Source: an uncultured Hungatella sp. (GTDB taxonomy: Bacteria > Bacillota > Clostridia > Lachnospirales > Lachnospiraceae). Taken from it: a DNA stretch of 64,000 nucleotides. Below, in pieces: positions 27,412 through 36,745 of the stretch. The notes beneath the pieces were generated by a model. That model had not been told where the DNA came from and did no database searches. It was given only the letters and a program-made list of their open reading frames with translations. The position numbers and the translations under genes are program-made. Where the stretch lies: NCBI GenBank assembly GCA_910586845.1, contig CAJUJV010000003.1:1-64000 (forward strand). Reading direction: 5' to 3'. Every line of letters begins with the position of its first letter. Position 1 is the stretch's first letter.

Positions 27412-27417
27412 TATACT
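27412..27417 (+). promoter_or_regulatory. Extended -10 promoter for the SDR gene
   Basis: TGGTATACT ending at 27417 is an extended -10 with no good -35 (TTCCTT at 27389). It lies 90 bases before the SDR start and is divergent from the cassette promoter 43 bases away. Confidence 0.45.
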
Positions 27418-27507
27418 GTTTACAGGGACGGCTCCGTCACCGGCGGAGGCGAAAACCTTATGTTCAACATACACATCGAAATATCTTATATAAAAAGGGG
27501 TGATCCT

Positions 27508-28239
27508 ATGGCCAGAAAGACAGTTCTGGTAACCGGCGCTTCCCGGGGCATCGGCAAAGCCATCGCCGTCAAATTTGCCAAGAAGAATTACAACGTGGTC
27601 ATCAACTGCCTTCACAGCGAAGAACGGCTGATGCAGACAAAAAAAGATATCGAATCTTATCAGGTTTCCTGTCTTGCTTTTATGGGAGACGTGGGGGATC
27701 TGGCACAATGTGAAAAATTATTCGAACAGATCAGAAAGCAGTTCGGCACCCTGGAAGTGCTGGTAAACAACGCGGGCATCTCCTACATCGGTCTGCTCCA
27801 GGACATGAACAGCGAGGACTGGGACCGGATCATCCGGACCAACTTAACCTCCGTATTTAACCTGAGCAAGCTGGCTATCCCCGGCATGGTGGCACAGAAA
27901 TACGGCAAGATTATCAACATCTCCTCTGTGTGGGGCAATGTGGGCGCTTCCTGCGAGGTGGCCTACTCTGCCACCAAGGGCGGCATCAACGCCTTCACAA
28001 AGGCCCTGGCCAAAGAGCTGGCCCCCAGCGGTATCCAGGTCAACGCCGTGGCCTGCGGAGCCATCGACACGGAGATGAATCGGTTTCTGGATGAGGACGA
28101 ACTGATCAGCCTGGTAGACGGAATTCCCGCCGGAAGACTGGGACGGGCCGATGAGGTCGCGGATCTGGTATATCATCTGGGATACAAGAATTCCTATCTG
28201 ACCGGACAGGTCATAGGACTGGATGGAGGTTGGATCTGA
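27508..28239 (+). CDS. Short-chain dehydrogenase/reductase, FabG-like
   Basis: A 243-residue NAD(P)H-dependent oxidoreductase. It has the cofactor loop VTGASRGIGKAIA (7-19), NNAGIS, ISSVWG with the catalytic Ser, and the YSATKGG catalytic Tyr/Lys. The end GQVIGLDGGWI is typical of FabG/SDR. Such proteins reduce 3-oxoacyl-ACP or other carbonyls, so the substrate is unsure. The ATG at 27508 follows AAAAAGGGGTGATCCT. An in-frame start 16 codons upstream has no binding site. It is followed directly by the phospholipase-like gene. Confidence 0.88.
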   Translation: MARKTVLVTGASRGIGKAIAVKFAKKNYNVVINCLHSEERLMQTKKDIESYQVSCLAFMGDVGDLAQCEKLFEQIRKQFGTLEVLVNNAGISYIGLLQDMNSEDWDRIIRTNLTSVFNLSKLAIPGMVAQKYGKIINISSVWGNVGASCEVAYSATKGGINAFTKALAKELAPSGIQVNAVACGAIDTEMNRFLDEDELISLVDGIPAGRLGRADEVADLVYHLGYKNSYLTGQVIGLDGGWI

Positions 28240-28240
28240 T

Positions 28241-29095
28241 ATGCCTACTACTTACGCACACTACCGTTTTGGCCGCAGCGTGTACAAGCAGCTGCCCCAG
28301 TCTGTCCAGGACGTCATCAGCTCCCACGGGGGACTGTACAACATCGGTCTCCACGGCCCTGATCTTCTGTTTTATTACAGGGTATTTCAGAAAAATCCCG
28401 TGAGCCGGACCGGCTTCGACATGCATGCACGGCCGGGAACGGAGTTTTTTGAAAAGGCTGCCGAGGTGATCCGGCAGCATTCGGGCAGACTCAGGTCCAG
28501 GCCCGGAAAATCCGGATCCGGCCTCTCATCCGCTTCTTTTATGACCTCTGCCAGATACGCATACATATTCGGATTCCTCTGCCACTTTGCCCTGGACAGC
28601 TGCTGCCACCCTTATGTGGAGCAGATGGTCCGCGCCACAGGCATCACCCACAGCGAGATCGAGGCAGAGCTGGACCGGGATCTGATGCTCAGGGACGGTC
28701 TGGATCCCATGACCTGCCGTCCCACGGTTCACCTGAAGGCCAGGATGTTCTACGGAAGCGTCATCTCCCGGTTTTTCCCCGGAATCACCTCCCGCCAGAT
28801 CGTCACGGCTATCCGCTCCATGAGACTCTGCTGCAATATGCTGGCTCCGTCGGGTAAAAAGCTCCGGTTCCTTCTCCGCCTTCTCATGAAAAGCGGCCGC
28901 CTGCCATCGGAAGTCCGAAACATGGTGATCAAGGAACGGCCCAATCCTGCCTGCGCTCCCATCACCAGGGAGCTGGAAAGAAGATACCAGAAAGCCGTTC
29001 CCATGGCAGTGAGACTGATGATAAATTTTGTGGAACATACAGACCGGAATGTTCCTCTCGATGCCTGTCTGAACCACACCTTCGGGGAAGACTAG
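28241..29095 (+). CDS. Zinc-dependent phospholipase C-like protein
   Basis: A 284-residue protein with the zinc-dependent phospholipase C domain pattern: MPTTYAHYRFG at the N-terminus, NIGLHGPDLLFYY, and the paired histidines in FLCHFALDSCCHPYVEQM, with a third His in FDMHARPGTEFF. It has no signal peptide, so it is probably intracellular and its substrate is unknown. The ATG at 28241 lies one base after the SDR stop and follows GGATGGAGGTTGGATCTGAT. It converges on greA across a perfect palindrome. Confidence 0.75.
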   Translation: MPTTYAHYRFGRSVYKQLPQSVQDVISSHGGLYNIGLHGPDLLFYYRVFQKNPVSRTGFDMHARPGTEFFEKAAEVIRQHSGRLRSRPGKSGSGLSSASFMTSARYAYIFGFLCHFALDSCCHPYVEQMVRATGITHSEIEAELDRDLMLRDGLDPMTCRPTVHLKARMFYGSVISRFFPGITSRQIVTAIRSMRLCCNMLAPSGKKLRFLLRLLMKSGRLPSEVRNMVIKERPNPACAPITRELERRYQKAVPMAVRLMINFVEHTDRNVPLDACLNHTFGED

Positions 29096-29113
29096 ATACC
29101 GCAAGAGACAAAT

Positions 29114-29159
29114 GGGGGAGGGCACCATGGAGATCATGATCTCCATGGTGCCCTCCCCC
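29114..29159. repeat. Perfect 46-base palindrome between convergent genes
   Basis: The two 23-base halves are exact reverse complements with no loop; the first half begins GGGGGAGGGCACCATGG and the centre is ATCATGAT. It lies 18 bases after the phospholipase-like gene and 17 bases before the greA stop. It may terminate both genes, but neither side has a T-run of terminator type. Confidence 0.85.
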
Positions 29160-29176
29160 GCAAATATTTCCATATT

Positions 29177-29680
29177 CTAAAAACTCCTGATCTGATCCGA
29201 TTCGTCGTCATGAGTATTCTCGATAGCCCTTATGACCACATAATACCCGATCGTCTCATTGACCTTCACGTATACCCGGTCTCCCACCTTGTGTTTAAAG
29301 ATGGCTTTCCCCAGAGGAGATTCCGTGCTGATCAGCCCTCTCACGGAACTGCTTCTTATGGAAGTCACCAGCCGGTAGGTCTCCACCTCGTCATCGTCTT
29401 CCATGTACAATTCCACCGTATTATTGATCCCCACTTCGTCATCAGCAGACTCGTCGGATACGATCTGAGCGTTTTTCAGCATCCTTTCCAGATACCTGAT
29501 GCGGCTCTCATTCTTATTCTTGTCCTTTTTCGCCGCGTGATACTCAAAATTCTCACTGAGATCCCCGTGGGCTCTGGCCTCCTTCACCGCCTCGATGGCT
29601 TCCTTCCGGACTACCAGCTTCCGATGCTCGATCTCTTTGCGGATCTTCTCAACGTCGCTTTTTGTCAGTTTCTCACCCAT
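29177..29680 (-). CDS. greA: Transcription elongation factor GreA
   Basis: GreA rescues backtracked RNA polymerase by stimulating RNA cleavage. The 167-residue product has the N-terminal coiled coil (about 5-78) with the acidic tip HGDLSENFEYHAAKK, where Asp and Glu bind Mg in the polymerase channel, and the FKBP-like C-terminal domain (STESPLGKAIFKHKVGDRVY). Length is normal. It follows the amidohydrolase gene upstream by 15 bases. Confidence 0.93.
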   Translation of the reverse strand: MGEKLTKSDVEKIRKEIEHRKLVVRKEAIEAVKEARAHGDLSENFEYHAAKKDKNKNESRIRYLERMLKNAQIVSDESADDEVGINNTVELYMEDDDEVETYRLVTSIRSSSVRGLISTESPLGKAIFKHKVGDRVYVKVNETIGYYVVIRAIENTHDDESDQIRSF

Positions 29681-29695
29681 AACCGGACGGCCCTC

Positions 29696-30841
29696 TTAAT
29701 CTACTTTCCTGCCGTCGATGAGCACCAGCTCCAGCGTGGAGGCAACCTCCAGAGGACAGCCGTTATAAACCACGATGTCCGCGTCCTTTCCCGCCTCCAG
29801 AGTTCCTACTCTGTCCTGGATGCCCAGATGCTTTGCGGGATTGATGGTGATGGCTTTCATGGCCTCATAAGTGTCCATGCCTGCCTTCACTGCCATGGCG
29901 GCGCAGAGAGTCAGATACTGCTGGGGGATGACAGGCGCGTCCGTGATGATGGACACCTGACAGCCGGCTGCCGCAAGGATCCCGGGAGTAGCCCATGTTT
30001 TATTCTGGAGCTCAAACTTGGTGGCATGGCCCAGGCTGGGTCCTACTGCACAGGGCAGATTCTCTTTGGCCAGTTCCTCCGCAATCAGATGACCCTCGGT
30101 GCAATGCTCCAGAGTCATCTTCACTCCGAACTCTCTGGCGATGCGGACGGCAGTCAGGATATCGTTGGCCTGATGGGCGTGAGCCTTTAAAGGGATCTCC
30201 CCTTTAAGCACCGGAATGAGAGCCTCCAGTTTCATATCGAATGCGGGCTGCTTCAGCATATCGTCTCCTGCCGCTTCTTTCCTGGCCATATAATCCCGGG
30301 CCTTGAACAGCATCTCCCTTAACTTGGCTGCCGTGGACATACGGGCAAAATTATTCTTGTCTTTATAACAGCGCTTGGGGTTCTCACCAAATGCACATTT
30401 CATGGCAACCGGGTTCTTCACGATCATGTCATCCACTCTTTTTCCCGTGGTCTTCACCGCAAAGAAGGTACCTCCCAGCACATTGGCGCTTCCCGGGCCC
30501 GTTCCCACACAGGTAACGCCTCCCATGGCCGCCGAATGTACCGTGGGATCCAGGGGATTGAAACTGTCGATCCCTCTCAGATGGCAGGCGCAGATATCAT
30601 TCATCTCGTTGTAATCCTGCCCCTCAAACCCGATACCGTAGCCGTCCAGACCCAGATGGCTGTGAGCATCTATAAATCCCGGATATACATCCTTTCCGGC
30701 GGCATCATAGATCTCGGTCCCCTCGGGGATCTCCAGGTTCTGTCCGATCTTTACGATCCTGCCTCCGTCCACCAGAATATCCCCCTCATAAGCCTGGGGA
30801 CTCACCATGTCGTGAATTCTGCCACTCTTAATGCATAACAT
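29696..30841 (-). CDS. Amidohydrolase family protein
   Basis: A metal-dependent amidohydrolase of the imidazolonepropionase/dihydroorotase superfamily. The 381-residue product has the first metal motif GFIDAHSHLG (HxH), later histidines in AHAHQAND and TLEHCTEGH, and the Asp in IITDAPVIP, as in this family. Its substrate is unknown; the neighbouring M20 peptidase and opp transporter suggest use of small peptide or amide compounds. The ATG follows CCGGAGGAAATATTAAAG. It is in line with greA and the M20 gene. Confidence 0.88.
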   Translation of the reverse strand: MLCIKSGRIHDMVSPQAYEGDILVDGGRIVKIGQNLEIPEGTEIYDAAGKDVYPGFIDAHSHLGLDGYGIGFEGQDYNEMNDICACHLRGIDSFNPLDPTVHSAAMGGVTCVGTGPGSANVLGGTFFAVKTTGKRVDDMIVKNPVAMKCAFGENPKRCYKDKNNFARMSTAAKLREMLFKARDYMARKEAAGDDMLKQPAFDMKLEALIPVLKGEIPLKAHAHQANDILTAVRIAREFGVKMTLEHCTEGHLIAEELAKENLPCAVGPSLGHATKFELQNKTWATPGILAAAGCQVSIITDAPVIPQQYLTLCAAMAVKAGMDTYEAMKAITINPAKHLGIQDRVGTLEAGKDADIVVYNGCPLEVASTLELVLIDGRKVD

Positions 30842-30939
30842 CTTTAATATTTCCTCCGGTTTCTTTTTTATTTCTCCGGGTCTCCGCCTCCTGCAGGCAG
30901 ACCGAAACCCGGATCTTTTCTTGTCTCTCTGACTGACTC

Positions 30940-32301
30940 TTACGCGCCAAAATCCAGGGTCACTGTGCCATCCTGATTGTAAACCACCGCGTCTTTGTCC
31001 ATAGTCACTCTGTCAATGGCGGCCAGGTAATCTTCTTTTGACTTAAACTGAGGCTTCGCTTCTGCGATAATCTTCTTCGCCAGGGCCCCGCCCTCCGTCA
31101 GCAGCATATCCGCTGCCACCACCAGGCACTGGGCAGGTCTTAAACAGGCCAGTTTCTTGTTCTCAATATAGTAATCTTTTCCGTGTCCCGTCCCCACGGC
31201 TCCGCTGGCATGAGGATGGACTGCAGGCATAATGGCGGATACGTCGCCCATATCCGTGCTCCCTGTTCCCCAGGCTCCATCCATGTCCACGCTGTCCGGT
31301 CCGGTGATCTGCCTCATGGCGTCCGCCACCACCTGGGACAGCCCTGGATCATTGTTCAGCGGGAAATAGCCGGGATGATCGTCAAGCTCCACATTGCAGC
31401 CGATAGATGCGGCCGAAGCGGCCAGAGCCCTGTTCACCTTCTTGTTGTACTGATACATGGCGTCGAAAGAGGCTCCCCTCACGTAGCTCTCCACTTTTGC
31501 CACTTCCGGGATCGCGTTGACCGCCAGTCCTGCCTGGGTGATGATGGGATGGAAACGGATATGCTGGTCATCCACAAATGTCTCTCTCAGAGCGTTGACC
31601 GCGTTGATGCCGCAGGTTGCCGCATAGAGGGCATTCCTTCCGTTCTCCGGTGAACCTCCCGCATGGGCAGACACCCCTTTGAAGGTAATGTTCTTGGTGA
31701 TACAGCCATTGCAGCCCCTGCTGATGCACAGAGTCTTTCCTTCTTCCAAATTACCGGAATGAATCATCATGGACATATCCACGCCGTCAAAATATCCTCT
31801 GTAAATAAACTCCACCTTGCCGCCGAAATACCTGATGATCCCTTTCTTTCTCAGCTCCTCCCGAAAGCCAAGTTCGATCAGCTCCTCCGCTGGCACCGCG
31901 ATAAGACGGATAGAGCCGCACATGCCGTCCAGGGCCCCCGGCTCCTTCAATGCCGCTGCCACACCGATGAGAGTGGCGCACTGGGCATTGTGTCCGCACG
32001 CATGAACCGCGCAGGTACCGGCAACCGCATCCGGATGATTCTTCACGATGAGGGAATCCAGTTCTCCCAGGATAGCCACTTTCGGGCCCGGCTTCCCTGT
32101 ATCCAGATCCGCGTAAAATCCCGGGATATCCCCTGCTTTTACCAGGGTGTATCCCAGTTTCTCGAACTGTTCCGCCATGTAAGCGGAGGTGTTCCACTCA
32201 CGATAACCGGTCTCGGGATGTTTCCAGATATAATCCGCTGTCTCATAGATCAGATCCTCGTGTCTGGCCGTCATCTCCATTAACTGCTCTGCTTTTTTCA
32301 A
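30940..32301 (-). CDS. M20 amidohydrolase, AbgB-like
   Basis: A metallopeptidase of the M20D group, similar to AbgB, which cleaves p-aminobenzoyl-glutamate. Motifs are GELDSL (metal-binding Asp), HACGHNAQ (about 104-111), AVPAEELIELG (catalytic Glu) and ASGAVGTGHGKDY. A TTG start at 32301 follows GAGGAGGAAGATATT at ideal spacing and gives 453 residues. An upstream ATG at 32373 would add 24 residues through the apparent leader. An ATG at 32280 lacks a binding site. The substrate is inferred, as the subfamily also cleaves other amide-linked amino acids. Confidence 0.85.
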   Translation of the reverse strand: MKKAEQLMEMTARHEDLIYETADYIWKHPETGYREWNTSAYMAEQFEKLGYTLVKAGDIPGFYADLDTGKPGPKVAILGELDSLIVKNHPDAVAGTCAVHACGHNAQCATLIGVAAALKEPGALDGMCGSIRLIAVPAEELIELGFREELRKKGIIRYFGGKVEFIYRGYFDGVDMSMMIHSGNLEEGKTLCISRGCNGCITKNITFKGVSAHAGGSPENGRNALYAATCGINAVNALRETFVDDQHIRFHPIITQAGLAVNAIPEVAKVESYVRGASFDAMYQYNKKVNRALAASAASIGCNVELDDHPGYFPLNNDPGLSQVVADAMRQITGPDSVDMDGAWGTGSTDMGDVSAIMPAVHPHASGAVGTGHGKDYYIENKKLACLRPAQCLVVAADMLLTEGGALAKKIIAEAKPQFKSKEDYLAAIDRVTMDKDAVVYNQDGTVTLDFGA

Positions 32302-32787
32302 AATATCTTCCTCCTCGCCTGTAAGGCATAAACCAAAAACACACCGAGTTCCCCTGTCATTCATCCGGCCCATATCCTAGGGGTGTCAATATAATGTACT
32401 TAATCGTATTCATGAAATGTTAAGAATCCGCAGGCAGCAGGCTTTTACCGCAAATTCCGGGGCCTGCGCACAGAAAAAGCGTCCCTCACGCCGCCACATC
32501 CCGGCAGGCCGTATCAGCACGCTTTCATATATGTAGCTTTTGAAAAATGCGCTGATGCGCGGTAGTTTGTGGAATACTTTATGCTGCTCATCGCCTGTAG
32601 GTACATTATAGCACAAACCCCGGCTGTATGCTACTTTCTTGGAGAAAATAAGAAAATTTTTTCATTTTCAGGAAATCCAAAAATATATGCCGTTCTGCAC
32701 CATTTCCGCCTGTTACATGGAAAGAAAGGATGAGCCGCCCGTTGAGAAGGAATTCCTTTCAACAGGCGGCCCCCTGTATATCCGATG
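32302..32787 (-). other. Gap between the opp operon and the M20 gene
   Basis: No convincing gene. On the minus strand an extended -10 TGCTATAAT (32613-32605) lies about 300 bases before the M20 start, which would leave a long leader. That leader has complementary blocks (CATCAGCGC and GCGTGCTGATACG) but I recognise no riboswitch class. The rest is the opp terminator-like hairpin at 32734-32770. Confidence 0.5.
32734..32770 (-). terminator. Terminator-like hairpin after oppF
   Basis: On the minus strand GCCGCCtGTTGA...TCAACgGGCGGC with inner AAGGAATTCCTT forms a long stem with two mismatches, 18 bases after the oppF stop. The tail (TCATCCTTTCTTT) is only moderately T-rich. Confidence 0.55.
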
Positions 32788-33741
32788 TTACTCGCTTAAA
32801 AAGCAGGAGACAAAATGTCCCGGCCTGATCTCTTTTAACTGCGGCTCTTCACCCCTGCACCGGTCTGTCGCATGAGGACAGCGGTTGGCGAACCGGCAGG
32901 CTGCCGGCGGCTCAATGGGAGAAGTGATCTCGCCCTTTAAGAGGATCCTCTCTCTGCGGTTGTCCAGAGACGGAATCGGGATAGCCGACAGAAGGGCCTT
33001 AGTATAGGGATGGGTCGGATTCTCAAACAGCTCCTCGGAGGGGGCTTTTTCGATCAGCTTGCCCAGATACATAACGGCGATATCGTCGGAAAAATGATTG
33101 ACAACCGACAGGTCATGTGTGATAAACATGTAGGTCAGTCCCATCTTCTTCTGAAGCTCTTTCATCAGGTTCAGAATCTGCGCCTGGATGGACACGTCCA
33201 GGGCCGAAACCGGCTCGTCGCAGACGATGAACTTGGGATTCAGCGCCAGTGCCCGGGCGATACCGATTCTCTGCCGGCGGCCGCCGTCCAGCTCGTGGGG
33301 ATAGGTGTTGATCAGACGGTCGGCAAGACCTACGATCTCCATCAGCTCACGCACCCGCTCCATCTGTTTGGCCGGGTTGGTGATGATCTTGTTGATCTTA
33401 AGCGGATCAGCGATGATCTGGCTCACTGTCTTACGGGGATTTAAGCTGGAAAACGGGTCCTGGAAAATGATCTGCATCTCCGTGCGTTTCCTGCGCATCT
33501 CTTCCTTGGACAGCTTTACCACATCCTGGCCTTCAAACAGCACCTGTCCGGATGTAGGCTCAAGAAGTCTTAAGATCGCCCGCCCTGTGGTGGACTTTCC
33601 GCAGCCGGACTCGCCGACCACGCCGAGAGTCTTTCCCTTTTCAATGGTAAAGGTGACGTCATCGACGGCATGGAGCATTCCTTTGGGCGTGCTGAAATAT
33701 TTCTTTAAATTTCTGACGTCAAGCAAGGGCTGTGTACTCAT
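32788..33741 (-). CDS. oppF: Oligopeptide ABC transporter ATPase OppF/DppF
   Basis: The second nucleotide-binding subunit of a peptide importer. The 317-residue protein has Walker A GESGCGKST, Q-loop FQDPFSSLNPR, the ABC signature as LDGGRRQRIGIARA, Walker B FIVCDEPVSALD and the switch His in THDLS. A C-terminal cysteine cluster (FANRCPHATDRCRGEEP) is typical of the Opp/Dpp family. The signature has LDGG instead of the usual LSGG. It is the last gene of the oppABCDF operon and overlaps oppD by four bases. Confidence 0.93.
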   Translation of the reverse strand: MSTQPLLDVRNLKKYFSTPKGMLHAVDDVTFTIEKGKTLGVVGESGCGKSTTGRAILRLLEPTSGQVLFEGQDVVKLSKEEMRRKRTEMQIIFQDPFSSLNPRKTVSQIIADPLKINKIITNPAKQMERVRELMEIVGLADRLINTYPHELDGGRRQRIGIARALALNPKFIVCDEPVSALDVSIQAQILNLMKELQKKMGLTYMFITHDLSVVNHFSDDIAVMYLGKLIEKAPSEELFENPTHPYTKALLSAIPIPSLDNRRERILLKGEITSPIEPPAACRFANRCPHATDRCRGEEPQLKEIRPGHFVSCFLSE

Positions 33742-34751
33742 CGGCCTTTCACCTTCCCTTCATGAATATTATCTTTGTTGTACAGGTGACATTCCACATA
33801 GTGAGTATCATTGCGGTAAGTACGGCCCGGCTTCTGGGTCTGGCAGATATCCATGGCGTAATCACAGCGGGGACAGAAAGCGCAGCCCTTAGGCAGGTTG
33901 CTGGGATCCGGCATCAGGCCCTTGATAGGCTTTAACTCTGCCTGACGGTCCTCAAGGTTGGGAAGGGAATTGAACAGTCCTTCCGTGTAGGGATGACGGG
34001 TATTTTTGAAAATATCCTCAAGGGTTCCGTGCTCGATCACATGTCCGGCGTAAATAACCGAAACCTTGTCGCAGATCTCGGCCACGATGCCCAGATCGTG
34101 GGTGATCATCAGCATGGATGTATTATATTTCTCACGAAGACCCTTCATCATCTCCAGAACCTGTGCCTGAATCGTCACGTCCAGAGCCGTGGTGGGCTCA
34201 TCGGCGATCAGAAGCTCCGGGTTGCAGGCCAGCGCCATGGCGATGACCACACGCTGCTTCATACCGCCGGAAAACTGATGAGGATACTCACTGCCGCGGG
34301 TGCCGGGAATTCCTACCAGCTCCAGCATCTCACGGGCCCTTTTTAAGGCCTCCGCCTGCCCGCCCTCCTCATGAAGCTTGATGACCTCGGCGATCTGCTG
34401 TTCCACTGTCATAACCGGGTCTAGGGAGGTCATAGGATCCTGAAAGATCATGGCCACGGTCTTGCCGCGTATAGCCTGCATCTCCTTGTCGCCCATGGAA
34501 AGGATATCCTTCCCGTCAAGTTTTATGGAGCCGGAGACGATGACTCCCGGCGGGTTGGGGATGAGGCGCAGCAGAGAAAGTCCCGTAGTGGTCTTTCCTG
34601 CGCCGGTCTCTCCTACCAGGCCCAGGGTCTTTCCCCTCTCGATCTCCAGTTCCAGTCCGTTTAAAGCCTGTACAACGCCGTAATCGGTGCGGAACTCGAC
34701 AACCAGGTTCCTGATCTCGGCAGTTAAATCTTTTTTCACATCTTCACTCAT
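33738..34751 (-). CDS. oppD: Oligopeptide ABC transporter ATPase OppD/DppD
   Basis: The first nucleotide-binding subunit of the peptide importer. The 337-residue protein has Walker A GETGAGKTT, Q-loop FQDPMTSLDP, signature FSGGMKQRVVIAMA, Walker B LLIADEPTTALD and THDLG. The Cys-rich C-terminus (GCAFCPRCDYAMDICQTQKP) supports the Opp/Dpp class, which binds an iron-sulfur cluster in some members. It pairs with OppF and overlaps it by four bases. Expression is from the oppA promoter unless the oppA-B hairpins block it. Confidence 0.93.
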   Translation of the reverse strand: MSEDVKKDLTAEIRNLVVEFRTDYGVVQALNGLELEIERGKTLGLVGETGAGKTTTGLSLLRLIPNPPGVIVSGSIKLDGKDILSMGDKEMQAIRGKTVAMIFQDPMTSLDPVMTVEQQIAEVIKLHEEGGQAEALKRAREMLELVGIPGTRGSEYPHQFSGGMKQRVVIAMALACNPELLIADEPTTALDVTIQAQVLEMMKGLREKYNTSMLMITHDLGIVAEICDKVSVIYAGHVIEHGTLEDIFKNTRHPYTEGLFNSLPNLEDRQAELKPIKGLMPDPSNLPKGCAFCPRCDYAMDICQTQKPGRTYRNDTHYVECHLYNKDNIHEGKVKGR

Positions 34752-34763
34752 CTCGGCACCTCC

Positions 34764-35657
34764 TTAACGCAGTCTGGGATCAAGGGCATCACGCAGGCCG
34801 TCGCCCAAAAGGTTCAGGGAAAGAATGGTGATCATGATCGCAAGTCCCGGGAACATACACATGTAGCTGTAGTCACGGATATAGGAGCGGGAACCGGAAA
34901 GCATGGCGCCCCATTCCGGTCTCGGAGCCGGGATACCCAGGCCGATGAAGGAAAGTCCTGCGATGGAAAGGATGACCGTAGCTACCTCCAGAGTAGTCTG
35001 GACGATAATGGGAGCCAGACTGTTGGGAAGAACATCGTGGAAAATAATGGTCGTGTCCTTGGCTCCGATGGCCCGCGCCGCTTCCACATATTCGGAATCA
35101 CGGACCGTCATCACCGCGCCGCGGACCACACGGGCAAACTTGGGAATAGCCGAGACTGCCTGAGCGATTACCAGGTTGGTGATGGAATTTCCCAGAGAGG
35201 CCACGATACAGATGGCCAAAAGGGTTCCGGGAATGGCCAGAAAGATATCCATGATACGCATGATGATCATGTCCACCTTGCCGCCGAAATATCCTGACGC
35301 AGAGCCTAAAACCAGTCCTGCCGCCAGAGCCACGATGACCGTGACGACTCCGATGGACAGAGACGTGGAAGTAGCGTACAGAGTACGGATCATAATGTCA
35401 CGGCCCATCTCGTCTGTACCAAAAGGATGGGCTGCAGACGGAGGCTGCAGAGTGTTGGAATAATCGGTCTTGATCACCTGCGTCTCATAATCGAAGATAA
35501 TAGGAGAGAGGATACCGATCAGAACCAGCAGTATGACGATCACGAGTCCCAGGACGGCTGTCTTATTGCGGCAGAGACGCTTCCAGACGTCGGCAAACTG
35601 GCTTTTTTTCTTAACGGAAATCTGTTCATTTTCTGTTACAGCAGAAACATTGTTCAT
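34764..35657 (-). CDS. oppC: Oligopeptide ABC transporter permease OppC/DppC
   Basis: A 297-residue integral membrane permease with five or six hydrophobic segments, the N-terminal OppC-type helix (VLGLVIVILLVLIGILSPII), the HPFGTDEMGRDIM motif that is diagnostic for OppC/DppC, and the EAA loop EAARAIGAKDTTIIFHDVLP that contacts the ATPases. It works with OppB to form the channel. Twelve bases separate it from oppD. Confidence 0.93.
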   Translation of the reverse strand: MNNVSAVTENEQISVKKKSQFADVWKRLCRNKTAVLGLVIVILLVLIGILSPIIFDYETQVIKTDYSNTLQPPSAAHPFGTDEMGRDIMIRTLYATSTSLSIGVVTVIVALAAGLVLGSASGYFGGKVDMIIMRIMDIFLAIPGTLLAICIVASLGNSITNLVIAQAVSAIPKFARVVRGAVMTVRDSEYVEAARAIGAKDTTIIFHDVLPNSLAPIIVQTTLEVATVILSIAGLSFIGLGIPAPRPEWGAMLSGSRSYIRDYSYMCMFPGLAIMITILSLNLLGDGLRDALDPRLR

Positions 35658-35671
35658 TTTTCTCCTCCTTC

Positions 35672-36601
35672 CTATTTGTACTGCGCTTTAATACGCGGAT
35701 CGATGAAACCATAGATCAGATCCACAAGCAGGTTGATAAGTGCAAATCCGATGGCAAAGACGATGATACAGCCCATGACGGAAGGGATATCACGGCCCTG
35801 GATGGACTGGATCATATAGCGGCCGATCCCCGGCCATGCGAATACGCTCTCCGTGAGAACGGAACCGCCCAGCATCTGGCCGATCTGTAAGCCGATGACC
35901 GTGGTAGTGGGAATCAGTGCGTTGCGCAGCGCATGGTCGGTGATGATCTCATGCTCAGGAAGTCCCTTGGCACGCACGGTCCTGATATAATCCTGACGGA
36001 TGGTCTCAAGCATGGAGCTTCTCGTCGTCCGGGCAATGGCAGCCATATGCATGAACCCCAAAGCCACAGAAGGCAGCACCAGGCTCTTGATGCCCTGGTC
36101 GGCCCCGGCCACCGGGAACCAGCCCAGCTTTACGGAGAAGAAAAGGATCAGCAAAAGTCCCATCCAGAATACCGGCATGGAAATACCCAATAGGGATATA
36201 AACATACTGATACCGTCAAATAGCGTATTTTGTTTAATTGCGGCAATGATGCCCAAAGGCAGGGCAAGCAGGATAGCAACAACCGTAGAGGTCAGTGCCA
36301 GGGTGATCGTGTTTGGAAGACGGGCCCATACCTCCTCCCCTACCGGATCACGGGTCTTGTAGGAAGTACCCAGATCGCCCTGAACCAGGTCGAACATATA
36401 GCGGCCGTAACGCACGATAAAGGGATCATTCAGCCCCATTTCCTCGCGCAGCGCGGCGATATCTTCCGGACGGGCCTGCTCACCGAGAATAGTTTTGGCT
36501 GGATCACCGGGAGCCAGGTCAAGGATAAAAAATACAAGCAGGGTGACGCCAAGCAATACAGGAATAAGGGCCACCAGACGTTTGATAATAAACTTGATCA
36601 T
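35672..36601 (-). CDS. oppB: Oligopeptide ABC transporter permease OppB/DppB
   Basis: A 309-residue membrane permease with about six hydrophobic helices, the first being IKRLVALIPVLLGVTLLVFF. It has the OppB signature region FILDLAPGDPAKTILGEQA and a loop RAKGLPEHEIITDHALRNAL (the EAA-like contact to the ATPases). It is the first membrane gene after oppA, with 204 bases and two hairpins between them, as usual where the binding protein is made in excess. Confidence 0.93.
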   Translation of the reverse strand: MIKFIIKRLVALIPVLLGVTLLVFFILDLAPGDPAKTILGEQARPEDIAALREEMGLNDPFIVRYGRYMFDLVQGDLGTSYKTRDPVGEEVWARLPNTITLALTSTVVAILLALPLGIIAAIKQNTLFDGISMFISLLGISMPVFWMGLLLILFFSVKLGWFPVAGADQGIKSLVLPSVALGFMHMAAIARTTRSSMLETIRQDYIRTVRAKGLPEHEIITDHALRNALIPTTTVIGLQIGQMLGGSVLTESVFAWPGIGRYMIQSIQGRDIPSVMGCIIVFAIGFALINLLVDLIYGFIDPRIKAQYK

Positions 36602-36664
36602 CCTGTATGATCTCCTCCTTTCTTAAGTGTAAGTTTTCTGGCAGGAATGAAAAACACCACCGTG

Positions 36665-36725
36665 CCCATCCGATAGCCATATGCCGGTTCATGCAGGCAT
36701 AACCGGCACATGGCTACCGGATGGG
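36665..36725. repeat. Long inverted repeat in the oppA-oppB gap
   Basis: Three nested arms pair: CCCATCCG with CGGATGGG, TAGCCAT with ATGGCTA, and GCCGGTT with AACCGGC, giving a strong stem with small bulges. It probably shapes mRNA stability or attenuates readthrough on the minus strand. Confidence 0.7.
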
Positions 36726-36745
36726 GCTTTTGTCCTGCACATTAA

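Noticed and set aside
32410..32616. 68-residue frame upstream of the M20 gene
   Set aside because: No homology pattern, no binding site, and it lies inside the apparent leader.
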